Source: Elmis aenea
Taxonomy: Eukaryota; Arthropoda; Insecta; Coleoptera; Elmidae
Reading direction: 5' to 3'
Assembly: GCA_947652605.1 (NCBI GenBank)
Contig: OX393578.1
Span: 60,271,415-60,335,414, forward strand
Length of the DNA stretch: 64,000 nt
This document shows, one piece after another, positions 38,086 to 50,132 of the stretch. A program made the translations under genes and the position numbers. Numbering within the stretch: the stretch's first letter is position 1; every line of letters starts with the position of its first letter. The notes under the pieces are model-generated. The model saw nothing but the letters and a program-made list of their open reading frames with translations. It had not been told where the DNA came from and did no database searches.

Positions 38086-40165
38086 GAGTGATAAAAGTTA
38101 TTTAAAACCATATTTCAGTGACAAAATATTGATAAGGGTGTTTATAAACGTAGGATATATATTTCTATCACAAAAAGCCTCTTTCTTGTAATTATTACCT
38201 ATGACAGCGCATCAAAACACAGCCTTGGAAAATATCCATAACTCAACTTAACTCCAAGTGCAAGCCAAGTTCTGTTTGGCATTTATATAAACCAATAAAA
38301 CAAAATTTCACAGATGTCCCAAGCGATATGATTCAGGGGATAAGCAATACACACCAAAATTACCTTCATATCACGCTATATTCCACTTAACAATCAAACA
38401 ATTCGATTTCATTTTTTTATATCTTGTACCATGGCTTTAATGTTAATGTTATTTCATTGCAACGGCACACAGAGACATAAATAACGTTTAGGTGTGGGTA
38501 AATAATATATGAGCCTAAACAAATATTATTAACGTATACTAATGTGATTATTATTTGATGGATTTTCACATGGGTGTCATAATGTGTTTTCTCAGTTGTT
38601 TTTGCACGCATTTAAGCAAGTGAAGCAAAAAAAACATGTTTGTTTGACTAGAAAATTAGTAAAAGAGGATTGTAAAATACGTGCAAATAGTTTTTCAATC
38701 TTAATCTTACAGTAAAATTATTAAAGTTGTTCGAAAAAGACAGAAATACTCCGCACTTACGTCCGAATTCGTCGTAAATCGAGGTTGTCTAAGGGTTATG
38801 TATTATTTTCCATGGAAAACAATGCGAAAATTACACACACAATCTTGAAAACGTTTAAATAAAACCATTTTTAGTTTAGGCAACAAATAAAGTTAAAAAT
38901 AAGCGATGGATATTTTAAACTTTTTTTTCGTGAAAAAAAAAACAATCATAATTTCGACTAGTCGTGAAATACTACTCCTCATTTGCTTGATAAATTTTAT
39001 ACACGCCATTAGCCAAAAGTGTTAAATTTAATGCAAATAAGCTTTATTAAATATTACGTTTTTCGAACGATTTCTTACTGAAATGCAGTAAGATAAAGAC
39101 CGGCCGGTATTGTATTTTTCGAAAAATTTGCCGATTTTAATTGAAGCCTATTTAAATCAATAATTTAATCAATCAAATAATCCCACAAATTATCTCATAC
39201 ATTTAGTTTTACTTCACACACTCGTTCGTTATTTATTTTGTCACGTAACAGGAAAGATTCTTTTCTCGAAACATCACCTTTTCTTTATTGAGTTAAGTAC
39301 AAAGCAAACGTTTTACATACATTTATTTGTCATAAACAAAAAGCGTTGTAAAGATCATTGTTTAAAGTGCAAATATTACATCACGTTTTTAAAACACTCT
39401 TTCATAACCTGGACAATTTTTTGTCTGGTTCCTGATTCGGCCTTCAAGCTTGTTCATTTTAAGAAGTGAGACAATTTTTCTGTCCACTTAATACGAAGGC
39501 CAATTGCACAGAAAAATATTAACCCCAAAATGTTCAATCACATTGACATAAACTGCCTTAAAACACGTTTTAACAAAATCGTAAAAATTTATGTTTTTCG
39601 AATCTCCTTCCTCAATTGGGTTAGGTCTTAGTATGCACCTTTTTGCATTCGTGAAAAAAAAGTATCTATAGGAAATAAAAGACGCTTATTTCCTTAGCAT
39701 GATAAATAACCACACACCGGAAAAAATGTTGTGATTAATCGGAAATTACCTCGAAATAAAATGCACGATCGGTTTAAAGGTCTACCGGCTGACGACTTAA
39801 AAAGGAAATTCTTTTAAGACACATACTTCAAGGCCCACGAACATAAACAAAAACGCTTTGTATACAAACATTTAAGTTAGCTTAAGTCAAACAATTGAAA
39901 CTGCATTGCGTATGGCTTCGACACGTCAATAATGTTGAATTTGTTGACACGATTAAGCAAGCTTGTCTAGCTCGCGAATACCCGAGACCGGTAAAATTAG
40001 TGTCAATGTTTACACTGCAAATTTTATTATCGTTTCGATAGTTTACTGTATAATCGCAGCAAGAATTTAAAATAATAATATTTTGAAGTATTATTTTTCC
40101 TATTTGCTAGGAACACCTAAAAGCAAACTGTGCCCTGATCAATGAATTTACAAGAAAATTTCCTT
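38086..40165. other. intergenic, no recognisable feature
   Basis: AT-rich, with only short uninformative open frames. No repeat shared with the rest of the window was noticed. Confidence 0.45.
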
Positions 40166-40169
40166 CGCC

Positions 40170-40445
40170 TGTCAAATTTGCGTTTCCAACAAATCACTGA
40201 TCTTAAATCTTCCAGAAACCACCGCATTATTACACGGTAATAAATTTACATTGCCCTGTCAGATGTTGATCCTCCTGTCAAATTTGCGTTTTCGACCAAT
40301 AACAAACTCAGATTTCCTAGAAACGACCAATAAACATAATCACTGATAATATCCTTTTCGAAATTAACAGATTTCCATGCGTTTATTGGCCGTTTCTAAG
40401 AAATCTCAGTTTGTGATTGTTCGAAAATGTAAACTTGGAGAGGGA
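40170..40445. repeat. inverted repeat, about 60-bp arms
   Basis: The left arm (about 40275-40340, CAAATTTGCGTTTTCGACCA, AACTCAGATTTCCTAGAAAC, ACCAATAAAC) pairs with the right arm (about 40379-40440, GTTTATTGGCCGTTTCTAAG, AATCTCAGTTTGTGATTGTT). A further partial direct copy of the left arm lies at about 40176-40230 (CCTGTCAAATTTGCGTTTCC, ATCTTCCAGAAACCACC). Probably a decayed hairpin element. No target duplication was found. Confidence 0.6.
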
Positions 40446-41853
40446 ATTAGATATTTTGGTTTTGATAATTTTTTGACGAATTTCGGCGACCAGTAGCGTT
40501 ACTATAATATAGATTAAACCACACCCCGGATGCACCACTCTGACAAAATATAACTCGTGCATTTAAAATAATCTATAATTTTTGACAAATCTTCACTCAT
40601 GCAAGTGGCCTCGTGTTTTCTCTAGTGATGCCGCCGAGACGAGAAATTTCTCGATCTCGTCTCGTCTCGTCTCGAAAAGTCGAGACGAGACTAGACTTTT
40701 TCTCGTCTCGACAATTCGCGGCGAGACGAGATTTCAAGACCCGAGATCTCGACGAGACGAGACGAGACTCGAGAATCTCGACTTTTAAAATTTGTTATTT
40801 AAATATTTAACGTTGTATTTTATGTTTTATTAGAGTAAATAATCATATTATTTCATTATTGTTGGTAATCAAATGTTTATATACTAAAATAGTTGATAGT
40901 TATTGCCGATCAACCTTGCATTTATATTTTCTTAATTGTAATAATATTTATAATTTATAAAAACATGATATTAATTACATTTTTGTAATTATTTTATTAA
41001 TTTTATTGCAAAAAGATATTATTGTAAAAATGTATTAATAATAATTAAGAAGTTATAAATTACTTTTATTATCGCAATACTGAAAATATATACGCAGTGT
41101 TGATAGGTAATAATCATTATGACTTATTTTAAGTATTCGTGTAGTGACGACCAGTCAACCTGTTTTCTCGTTTATATTTTACAATTTTGCATAATCTAAA
41201 CTCGCCCAATCATATTTTATTTTTATGTTATGCAATAAGAAACAATTCATGCATTGGCTATACGAGTATTATTATATACTTACGTGTTGCAATACGACTG
41301 ATGTTTGATGATTAACAGGAAAATGTCACCATAGGAACTGATGTAAATTAATTATTTTGTATATTAAGTCTGCAAATTAGCTTTTTAACGTACTGAGAGA
41401 CAAGATAATATAGAGGTCGTCAGAAAGATTTGCGGCCATGAAATATTTTTTGTGCAACCGTGAAAATTATCTAATGATAATTAAAAAATATTACTAACTT
41501 TCAAAAATTTTAAATCGACCAGTAGCCTGGTGGCCAGGAGTGTCTAATATGGAAACGACAATTTTTGCATTTGTACAATTTGACGGTTCTCAATAATAAA
41601 TTGAAATGTAAAAGTCCCAGTTAGTTTCGCGGCGAAATACTCACTTCGCATGCGGTTGCACACAAAAGTTTATCACGTACTTACAAAAACCGATTCTTTT
41701 AGTACCTATACCTTAAATTAAACACACGCAGTTCAACGAACAGTTTGTTTTTATTTTATGTACTTAGTAAAAAAAACACAAAATTAAGATATCTTCACAT
41801 TTTTAAAATAAAAACTGAAAAATAAAGCGACAAATATTATAATATATAAGTAA

Positions 41854-43164
41854 TTACAATTCATTATTAATATGTTCTTTAATTACATTAGCAAGTGAGC
41901 AAGAAAGCCATGAATTTAGACACAGTAGTGATTTTGCCGACTCATTTGTCAATCGATTTCTATGTTTCCTTATAATTAAACCTGCCTTGGAAAACAGTCT
42001 TTCTGCAGGTACACTAGTCGCTGGGATGCTTAAAAAATCGCGAGCCATTTTTGATAAATTTGGGTAGATTTTTTCGTGGTCTTGCCACCATTTTAAAATA
42101 TCTTGATTTCTGTCTGCTCTATTTTCAGATAAATACGCGTCTATTTCTAATCGCCAATTACCGCTTTCATGTTGTGGACTATTCCGTTCAAATAATGAAC
42201 ATATGTCAATGCAGTCTTCCTCCTGGACCTGTTGTTCTGGGATCTTAAATTTATTTGTTTCTCCCTTGTCGTCACTGGATGCTTCTGCGTAAACGTACTT
42301 ATTTTTGTAAATTTCTTCGAATTTTCGTAAAGATTCTTTTTCTAATTGTTTTCCCCAAGGTGTCACAGCAAACGTTTTCAGTTTATGTCTTGGGTCTAAT
42401 ATCAAGACTGCACCATTTACCCAATTTGTTTTCTTATAATGTTTTAGAAGTTTATCTCGCCCAGCTTGGAATGCCAGTAATGTATTTTCATCAATTACAT
42501 TACGGTTGGGTTAAGGGTGTTATTAAAAAACAACAATTTTAACCATTAATAAGGCCATGAATAATTTTTATTAAAAATATAACTTAGGAAAAACACTTAC
42601 CGTTTCCCTGTCTTTATCGGGATTTCTACTCAGGAGAGCCATCATTTGATCTATCGTATTCGTTTTTAACTCTTTTTTGTGAAAAATTAAAGAATATTGT
42701 TTTGCATGGCATCTTTCTAAATGTCTTTTAAGACCACTTGTGTTGGATTGTTTCATTTTAATCACTTTTGCGATGGCATTACTTTTTTTACACAACTGGC
42801 ATGTTGCAGTTTTTTCACCACCTCTTTCATTATTTATTTTAAAATCGAAATATGTAGAATATTTTTCATGAAGATTTTCTTTTATTATTACATTGGAGTT
42901 CTTACTATCTTGTTTTGATGTTTCACCAACTTTTAAATTTTTTTTAGTCTTTCCTTTTTTTCCTTTTTTTCGTTTTTCTGATGTTTTTGTTAACATTTCT
43001 GGGGGTGCAGGACTATCATCGCTTTCTAAATCTAAAGGTTCATAAGATTTATCTTTTACACTGTCGTCGTCATCTGTTTCTTCAGTACCGCTAATATGTG
43101 TATCATTATTTGGTTTCCGAAAATATTTAGTTATATTTGAAACTGAATCACCGCTACGTTTCAT
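41854..43164 (-). pseudogene. BED zinc-finger hAT transposase with catalytic core deleted
   Basis: The N-terminal segment (43164-42598) has an acidic, lysine-rich leader and then a BED-type zinc finger, TATCQLCKKSNA...SGLKRHLERCHAK (CxxC, then HxxxCH). It ends DKDRET at a possible splice donor (ACG|GTAAGT). The C-terminal segment (open from about 42510 to the stop at 41854) carries VIDENTLLAFQAGRDKLL, MILDPRHKLK, and the hAT dimerisation motif WWQDHEKIYPNLSKMARDFL SIPATSVPAERLFSKAG. The family's RNase H-like core, normally several hundred residues between these parts, is missing: only about 90 bp separates them, with a stop in frame. A splice at 42597 could join the two ends into a DNA-binding, dimerising but catalytically empty protein. 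I have no evidence that this is expressed. Confidence 0.88.
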
Positions 43165-43402
43165 TTTGCCGGTTATTTAAATAATAAAATTACACAAAAC
43201 TCACTAACTAGCTTTTTAGTAAATAATATACCCTTATCGACCGAAGACGAACTAGATAGTAACACCTTTTGCGCTATACAGAGGAGGCTGATGCAATCGT
43301 GTTTGTGGGAATCCCCGACTTTTGTTTGTAATTTTACGTCTACCAATTCTTAATTTGTATAGATTATTCTATTGGAAGATAATTTACACAATTTTGTTTT
43401 AA

Positions 43403-43669
43403 CCGCCCAGTAGTGTCAAACGGACACATTTTCAAATTGATTTGCATACAGAATCAAAAGAGTTTATTTTATTGCGAAATCACTTTGTCTGTTTAGAACA
43501 TTCCAAAACAAGCATAATTTGTGTCAATTGTTTTAATAAATAATAATGTTTATTACGTGTATTAAAAAAAAACGTTTTTCTACTTTATTTTAATAAAATA
43601 TTGAAGATTTTGAGATGCGTGTCCATTGGACACTACTGGGCAGTTACGATGCAAAAGCTTACTGGGCGG
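43403..43669. mobile_element. piggyBac-like MITE (TTAA target) nested in the hAT
   Basis: A 267-bp element with ends CCGCCCAGTA and TACTGGGCGG is flanked by TTAA on both sides (43399-43402 and 43670-43673), the piggyBac target. An additional internal copy of the terminal motif in the same orientation as the right end (GACACTACTGGGCAGTTACG, about 43630) gives the asymmetric subterminal repeat often seen in piggyBac ends. There is no coding capacity. Confidence 0.75.
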
Positions 43670-43883
43670 TTAAGGGTTAAATGCAGTAGGTACCTATTAA
43701 AATTACCTAAATAAACAAAAAATATTCGAGACGAGACGAGATTCTCGGCCTCGAGACGAGATTTTTGTAGTCGAGAAATCCTCGAGACGAGACAAGGCAA
43801 ATTTCTCGTCTCAAAAATTCGAGACGAGACGAGACTTGGCTATTTCTCGTCTCGTCTCGTCTCGCGGCATCACTAGTTTTCTC

Positions 43884-44820
43884 TGATAGGCCCCGGTCCC
43901 TGTATCATCACGTGTAGGACTGTTAACATTAAATTACAACTAATTATGTGCTTAAGAACATTTGCAGATTATTCGTGTATCAACACTTTTTAACTCCAAA
44001 AATAATGGCTAATTAGAGACTCAAATCGCGAAAGTAAAGATAATTTTACACGTTATCGGTGCATGACTAACATAAAATGTTTAAACAAATTTTAAGCTTG
44101 TATAAACAACGCAATACAACGCAGTTTCACAAAAAAAAATGGCCTTGGTGGTTCCATTAAAGACTAAAAACTTTTACTTCATGGACGTCAAACCAAAGAC
44201 ACACAAATTCTGGGAAATTATTTTAAATATACGACGAGCCACTACATTAAAAATCAATACCCATACATTAGAAATAATCTGTAAGTATAAGGTGCGGAAT
44301 ATACAAGCAAGAACGGAATTTTCCATTGAAGATAACGTGTTTAAAAAAATACAACATTAAATTATAGGGAAAGTTGAAATAAAATAGAACGCGTTCGAAA
44401 CTTTGGAATAGATAATGACTGTAAAAATATTCGCAACATTATGCACGTATTCACAGACGCAGCTTGCAATTATTAATGAATAATAAACAACAATTATTTA
44501 ACGTAAAAATACTTTGACATGCTTTGACATGATAATTAGGCATCACTGTAACTTGCGCATAATTATTTATAATGGCCATTTCTGTATTAATCATGTTTTG
44601 CATAATGTCTCATAGTAAATGTAATTTTTTAAGTCTGTGTAATTACTCTAATGCGAAGTTAATTACGAAACTGTGATAAAAATTGTTTAATTCATGATTA
44701 AGCGTATGTAATCAACATAAACAAATATAAGCGTACTATCATTGAAGTGACAATAATTAAAGAAAACGAGTTACGTCCTCTGCAGAAAAATCCGATTGCT
44801 ATGTAGGTTAACAAACGCTC
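43884..44820. other. intergenic, no recognisable feature
   Basis: A 73-codon open frame at 44139-44360 has no recognisable motif and AT-driven composition, so it is not called a gene. Confidence 0.4.
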
Positions 44821-44824
44821 TATA

Positions 44825-44970
44825 CTAAATAAAAATGCAGTACAGTAAATTTAAATGCTACATTATAAAATAAACGAATGCCAAATGAAGTAATCAGATG
44901 CTGTTTTAGCGTCCCTTATTAGGCTTGTTCCAACCAGCGATTTAAAACCAATTCATGAATAAGTACATGA
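44825..44970. repeat. dispersed repeat copy holding the empty target site of the MITE at 49682
   Basis: Matches 49543-49681 at about 90% by eye: AATGCAGTACAGTAAATTTA, AAGTAATCAGATGCTGTTTT, CCAATTCATGAATAAGTACA. Here the sequence runs straight through AAGTACATGA. In the other copy the element CAGGGTGG... interrupts it right after AAGTA. Confidence 0.75.
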
Positions 44971-45829
44971 ACTGGTTTATTCGCATGCGTAAACTATGTA
45001 CTAATAAATGTATTGCCCAGTATTAATCGTTGTTGGAACGCTTTTACGATTGACCTAACTGTAAATGACATTCGTGTCTATTGAGTTCATAGAAATGTGC
45101 GCATTGCAAGGCTAAACACCTTAAGAATCCAGTACTAGGGATTGGGAAGGAGATGCAAAGCTACCAGATCGCATGTTAGTTGTTTTATATCTCCATGTAC
45201 AGCGTTTTTTTAAATCCCGTATAACGTGCATCCGTTATTTATATTTTCGCGTATAGCATTTTGGTATTCACAAAAAATATTTGGGTTATTTTCATGAAGC
45301 GTTTAATTTTCATCCTTCAATATCTTTACACATAATGTTCAATGCATAATTCCTGACCCGCACTACACTCGTACTTGAAGCATCGTACAATCATATCGAA
45401 ACAATTAATCTTAAGTTGTTTAAAGCTACTGAGCGGCAGTTTTCATTGCGGCCTTGAATAATCGCCAGTCACTAGGTTACTTGCATTTGAATAATAAAGA
45501 TAATTATGACTAAACACTTGCTGTTACAACACTTCAATAGACCTAGTGAGTTTACTACGATATGATGAAACGCGGAATAAATATTGGCAACGATAGAGTA
45601 GATCGACGACTCCCCTGTAATCTGGAGGAGTTAAAGGGAATCAATAAAAATTGCTAACTCGTACATTTCTAGTGTGGCACACTCAATATTAATCGTAATT
45701 TGAAGAAAACTCTGTGGTAGTTGAAAAGAACTCGGCCCAAAATGTTAGCCTACAGAGAAGATTACATCTCATTTAAAAAAAATGACGCGACTATGTGTAT
45801 GTCAAGCAAAATGCCATTAAAATCGTAAG

Positions 45830-45947
45830 TATTATGTGATCGTAGAAAAAGTTAGCTACATAACACGAGTTGTAAAGCAATCGCGCACTCGCAACTTTTC
45901 TACAAGTGCGTAATACGCTTCTTACAACTCTTGTTATGTAATGTACT
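45830..45947. repeat. short hairpin repeat, copy 3 (most complete)
   Basis: The unit runs TTATGTGATCGTAGAAAAAG, CTACATAACACGAGTTGTAA, GCGCACTCGC, AACTTTTCTAC, GTGCGTAATACG, CTTCTTACAACTCTTGTTAT. Its halves are inverted copies of each other (ACATAACACGAGTTGTAA against TTACAACTCTTGTTATGT), so it could fold as a ~45-bp-arm hairpin. Confidence 0.7.
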
Positions 45948-45949
45948 AT

Positions 45950-47125
45950 TAAAGTACCATAAATACCCGTATGATGGTCTATTAATAAAGTCTGGAGCCC
46001 AGTGAACTTGACTTTTGCTATCGTTTTAAAGATAACCTTCGTTTTACTGCAATCAAGAATGAACCTGAAAAAATATACCGTGCACTTTTTCGTCTGGAGC
46101 ATTCGAAATCAGCGCCAGAATACGTGGCAAGTACAACACAAGTTACAACTTACAAATAACAAATATTTGCAGAACTATGAGCTCTAGGTGTTGAAAAATA
46201 ATCTAATAAGCCAACTTTCTCGGATTCATTCAATTCCGAACAAATTAGATTTGTCGCTTGAAATGTTTCAAGTAAACAATTCGAATTTTTCCGTAAACAT
46301 TTATTCCATAACGCGATAAGCGTATGACATAATTAGAATGATGAATCATTTGTTAGCAAGTTATAAAAACGCGTTTTTCGATTGTTTTTGGTGTTGAGTT
46401 CATTGAAAACTTTCATATCACAGACTTTTGTACGACTCAAAATGCTGTTGACAAACAGAACAGTTAATTAAGGCATACAATTACAACAATTCGATACAAT
46501 TGCTTAGTAATGAGAACAATTCACGCGATCACATCTAAATAAATACACTGCAATATTTTTTTATTGTAATACATTAGTCTGACAAAATGTATGCCAGCAA
46601 TAATTCTTGAATATATAATTTGTTGCTAAGCGATAATTCCCTTAAACAACAATGGTATCGCCTAATTCATAGGCGTGCATAGTCAGTCATAATTCAAATA
46701 TTGTGAGGAGAATTTTGTTTTGAATCTTTTCGAAAAACGTTCTTTTTTAAAGAATAACCAATCTTTGACTTCATTACTTCTTTTATTTCATTTGCGATTT
46801 AAATATGAAGGCAATCACTGGGAGCTCACTTATTATTAGAGATAGAACGTAGGTTTAAATTTGGCAAAGTTGCAAAACTGTATGCTAATTGGTAATATCT
46901 AAGCCGTCGCCAAGAAACCAGAAAAAATGAAAAAAACACTTCCTGTTTTCTGCTGTACCTTTTTTAATTACAAAACTTTTTCTTCGCAACAACTTTATTC
47001 TGACTTTATTGCCTGAGAAAATTTTCCTTAGTCGATTCGGTCTTTGTATACGACGTAAACTTTTAATTTTTTAAGCACCATATTTCATTTTCACATATTT
47101 TTAAAAAAATATCACTCGATTCTAT
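45950..47125. other. intergenic, no recognisable feature
   Basis: No coding or repeat content is recognised between the hairpin repeat and the 47.1-kb MITE. Confidence 0.4.
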
Positions 47126-47131
47126 TATACA

Positions 47132-47410
47132 CAGCGTGTTCAAAAGGTATGGAATACGTTATACATCTTAGTAAATATCCACTTCAGAAAAAAATATTGT
47201 GAATAAAAGTTGTTTGGTACTTAGTTTACCACCATCATTTAAAAAAATTCAATTGTTTTTCTTTGCGCTTTTGTTATTTGAAAAAATAGAATTTAAATTT
47301 TGTCTTATGGTGGAAAATCAAGTACCAAACAACTTTTATTCACAACCTTTTTCCCTAAAGTGGATATTTACTGAGAGATATAGCATATTCCATACCTTTT
47401 GAACACACTG
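47132..47410. mobile_element. palindromic MITE, CAGYGTGTTCAAAAGG family
   Basis: The left end CAGCGTGTTCAAAAGGTATG and the right end CATACCTTTTGAACACACTG are inverted copies, and the pairing runs about 110 bp inward (GTTGTTTGGTACTTAGTTTA against AAGTACCAAACAACTTTTAT). TA follows the right end; the left flank has TATA then CA. The 67-codon open frame through the centre is a by-product. A half copy lies at 30965-31082. Confidence 0.8.
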
Positions 47411-47629
47411 TATATGCATGTAACTGAAGAAAATATTGTACAAAAAAAAGTTTAAACACGAAAACCACACTCTTGGAAATAAAGGAAAATTATGTAGGTA
47501 CTTCTGTGAAAAAATGTTCTCTTTGCAATTTTTCCGACTTTATTGCTATAAAATTAATTGTGTTTAGCAAAGCAATTAATTTTAAACCCATGGTGTATCT
47601 TTAACTTTTTTTAAATCTAGTCATGAGTC

Positions 47630-48080
47630 CTTCGTTAGGTGTAGGACTGTTGAGTTGTGTTAGCCTGACATTTTATCGTGTTTTTCTGTGTTGTGCTAGT
47701 CTTCTTATGTCTTTCCATTTGATGTTTCTACCCGTTGCTGCGTTTTCAACTTCGTCTTGCCAGGTTTTTCTCGGTCTACCTCTTTTGCTTTTTTCCCTGT
47801 GATCTTGCTTCATAGGCTTTTCTGGTAAACCTTTCTTCTTTCATCCTATAAATGTGACCCAACCATCCCAGCTGCCTTTCTTGTATTTTTGTTTCAACTG
47901 ATTTTATCTTTAATAGTTCCCTATATGTTTCATTTCTGATTCTATCTTTTTTGGTTTTTCCTTGGATTTTTCTTAGAAATCTCGTTTCTGCTGCATTCAC
48001 TCTGCTACTATTATTATTTGTGAGTGCCCACATTTAACTTCCGTATAAAAGTGTCAGAGACAACACCGATCATTTCTAAA
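47630..48080 (-). mobile_element. RTE-like LINE 3' end (C-terminus and 3' UTR)
   Basis: The minus strand encodes MWALTNNNSSRVNAAETRFL, RKIQGKTKKDRIRNETYREL, ERQLGWLGHIYRMKEERFTR and, after a frameshift, GRPRKTWQDEVENAATGRNI. The 3' UTR (AACTCAACAGTCCTACACCT, GGACTCATGACTAGATTTAA) is shared with 31380-31436. The copy is 5'-truncated inside the region where the 37-kb RT fragment ends, so together they cover most of the RT-to-3'-end part of one family. Confidence 0.85.
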
Positions 48081-49540
48081 GTTTCCATTTCGTCATTTTT
48101 TTACGAGAAATTAATAAATAAAAGCTGAACTTGTGGTTAACGCTATTTGTACGCGGTAAGCGCCAGCACAAATGAAATAAAACGCGCTGGCTTTGGGTAA
48201 CGTTTCAGTTTACATACGGGAAATGTGGTCTTCGTAATAATTATGCATACAATTTTTATCAGCTAAATACATGGATAAAAACTTAACACACATGCTTTAA
48301 TATAGATTTAGACAAATAAAACATTGCTTAGAAAACTTTCAGAATTTAGCAATGAATCAGAAGTTGAAAAATTTATTAACTAACACAACTGTGAATTTTG
48401 ACAGCTCTGAGAAAAAAATATTTAAAGCCAAACTACATTAAAACAATTACAGCTTTTAATCTTGCATCATCCAGCTGGACCATGCACAATCTAAATTACA
48501 CACGACCGCTAAATTTAAACGATAATAATTTCCAAAATTCTCTCTCGTCCTATTTCGAAATAAAATGGTAAACATTCCACTTGCTTCGCAATTCATTGAG
48601 AAACTTACCGACTGTAAGGATACGGACTTAACTTTTGCCGAATGACTAATCAGCTAATTTAAAATTTAAATGAACACGACCTTAGCGCCTGAATGCATAC
48701 AAAATTTCGATAGTACATTTCGAATAAAATCGCCGGTGTTCCATTGAATTGCACAGGAAATTTCGCAAGTCACTTGAAAATTTCTACGAGCAAACACGTT
48801 TTTTATAGGTGTACAGATGTTTATCGTCAAATGGCATCTAGTCTATAAAAAATCTATCGGTATCTTTTACAGACATATCTGATGACATAATTTCAGTTTT
48901 AAACCATTGTGCTGCAAAACTAATTGATTGGAAACAAATTAATCATCTTATTTTTTTAAGTAGATATATAAAAAACAAACAAACGTATTTACTTAGTGTT
49001 TTATTGCCTTTGCGTATAAAAATTCGATTTAGTACTTGACTGATAATAATACTGCAAAAATTTAGTTTAAATTCCTACATAAACTTTAATTTGTAAATAA
49101 AAACTTTAAGGGCAGCCTAAATATGTTTTTTTGCTGACGTTTTATTTAATTTCCTTTTCAAGTTAGGATAGCAGGCTCGATATTAATTACTTTCTTAATT
49201 GGCAACATAAAAATATACCAAAATCAACACATTTTTGGCGAAAATAACACAAGCATGCAAAAATATATTTTAAAGAGACGATGTTTAAAAAAATTAAGAC
49301 TTTTTGATGTTTTCTGGGAACCCTTAAGGAATACGCAACAAAAGGGAATGCGAATTTTATTTTTAAAACAAGTAATCAATCAGAAAATGATGACAAAAAA
49401 GCCCTCTCTTAAAATCACATAACAACGAGGACAAATAATGTTATGGTCGACTTCCTTTGAAGCAAAAACAATTTATTATCCTTCTTGCCTTGAAATAAAA
49501 AGCATTTAATTTATAATATAATATTTATAATATTTACATA
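48081..49540. other. intergenic, no recognisable feature
   Basis: AT-rich, with no gene or repeat recognised on either strand. Confidence 0.4.
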
Positions 49541-49542
49541 CT

Positions 49543-49681
49543 CAATAAAAATGCAGTACAGTAAATTTAAATGCTACAGTATGAAATAAACGAATGCTGC
49601 ATGAAGTAATCAGATGCTGTTTTAGCTACCCTTACTAGGTTTGTTCCAATCAGCGATTTTAAACCAATTCATGGATAAGTA
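49543..49681. repeat. dispersed repeat, copy interrupted by a MITE
   Basis: Second copy of the 44825-44970 repeat. It ends at AAGTA, where the MITE at 49682 begins. The continuation TACATG is found after the MITE at 50133. Confidence 0.75.
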
Positions 49682-50132
49682 CAGGGTGGTCTATTTTCAA
49701 TGCCCACAAAGGGTATCTCGGTTATTATCAGAGATAGAAAAAAACCAAGTACGTAGTCTCGATTTAATTTTTCGAGAGAAATTTATTGTCGTTAACAGAT
49801 TTTTGATATCTTTTTTAATTTTCGAAATATAGCTAATAACCGATTTTTGGCAATTTTCAAAAATGTTAAATATCTCGCTTAAACAAAAAGATAGAGAAAA
49901 ACTTTAACGGCGTTTTTGGCATGGTTTTTTGTCCTTAAAAAGATGGCGATATTAATTTTTTTTTACTCGTCTAAATAACGATATATTACACCTAACTTTC
50001 GTATTTTAAATGGCAACCATAACCAAATTATGTATTTTTGAAAAAGCAAGCTTTCGATTTATGTCAAAGCCAACTTTGGCTTATGGTTATTACCGAGATA
50101 CCCTATATGTGTATCGAAAATAAGCCACTCTG
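49682..50132. mobile_element. TA-flanked CAGGGTGG MITE with a known empty site
   Basis: The left end CAGGGTGGTCTATTTTCAAT and the right end ATCGAAAATAAGCCACTCTG form a ~20-bp imperfect terminal inverted repeat. Inside it a second inverted pair follows (GGGTATCTCGGTTATTA against ATTACCGAGATACCC). TA lies on both sides. The paralogous repeat at 44825-44970 shows the site without the element, with a single TA. It is 451 bp with no transposase. Confidence 0.85.

Larger units (their letters stand above)
40623..43875 (-). mobile_element. BED-type hAT transposon, complete ends, internally deleted
   Basis: The ends are TAGTGATGCCGC (40623-40634) and GCGGCATCACTA (43864-43875), a 12-bp perfect terminal inverted repeat. 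It is flanked on both sides by the identical 8-bp target duplication GTTTTCTC (40615-40622 and 43876-43883). Just inside each end is an array of GAGAC/GTCTC units (40634-40785 and 43725-43866), in inverted orientation relative to each other, presumably transposase-binding subterminal repeats. The 3253-bp element encodes on the minus strand the two ends of a transposase without its catalytic middle. It also carries a nested piggyBac-like MITE at 43403-43669. The perfect target duplication argues for a fairly recent insertion. Confidence 0.93.

Noticed and set aside
44139..44360. 73-codon open frame beginning MALVVPLKTKNFYF
   Set aside because: No recognisable motif or neighbouring exon; kept only as part of the intergenic description.
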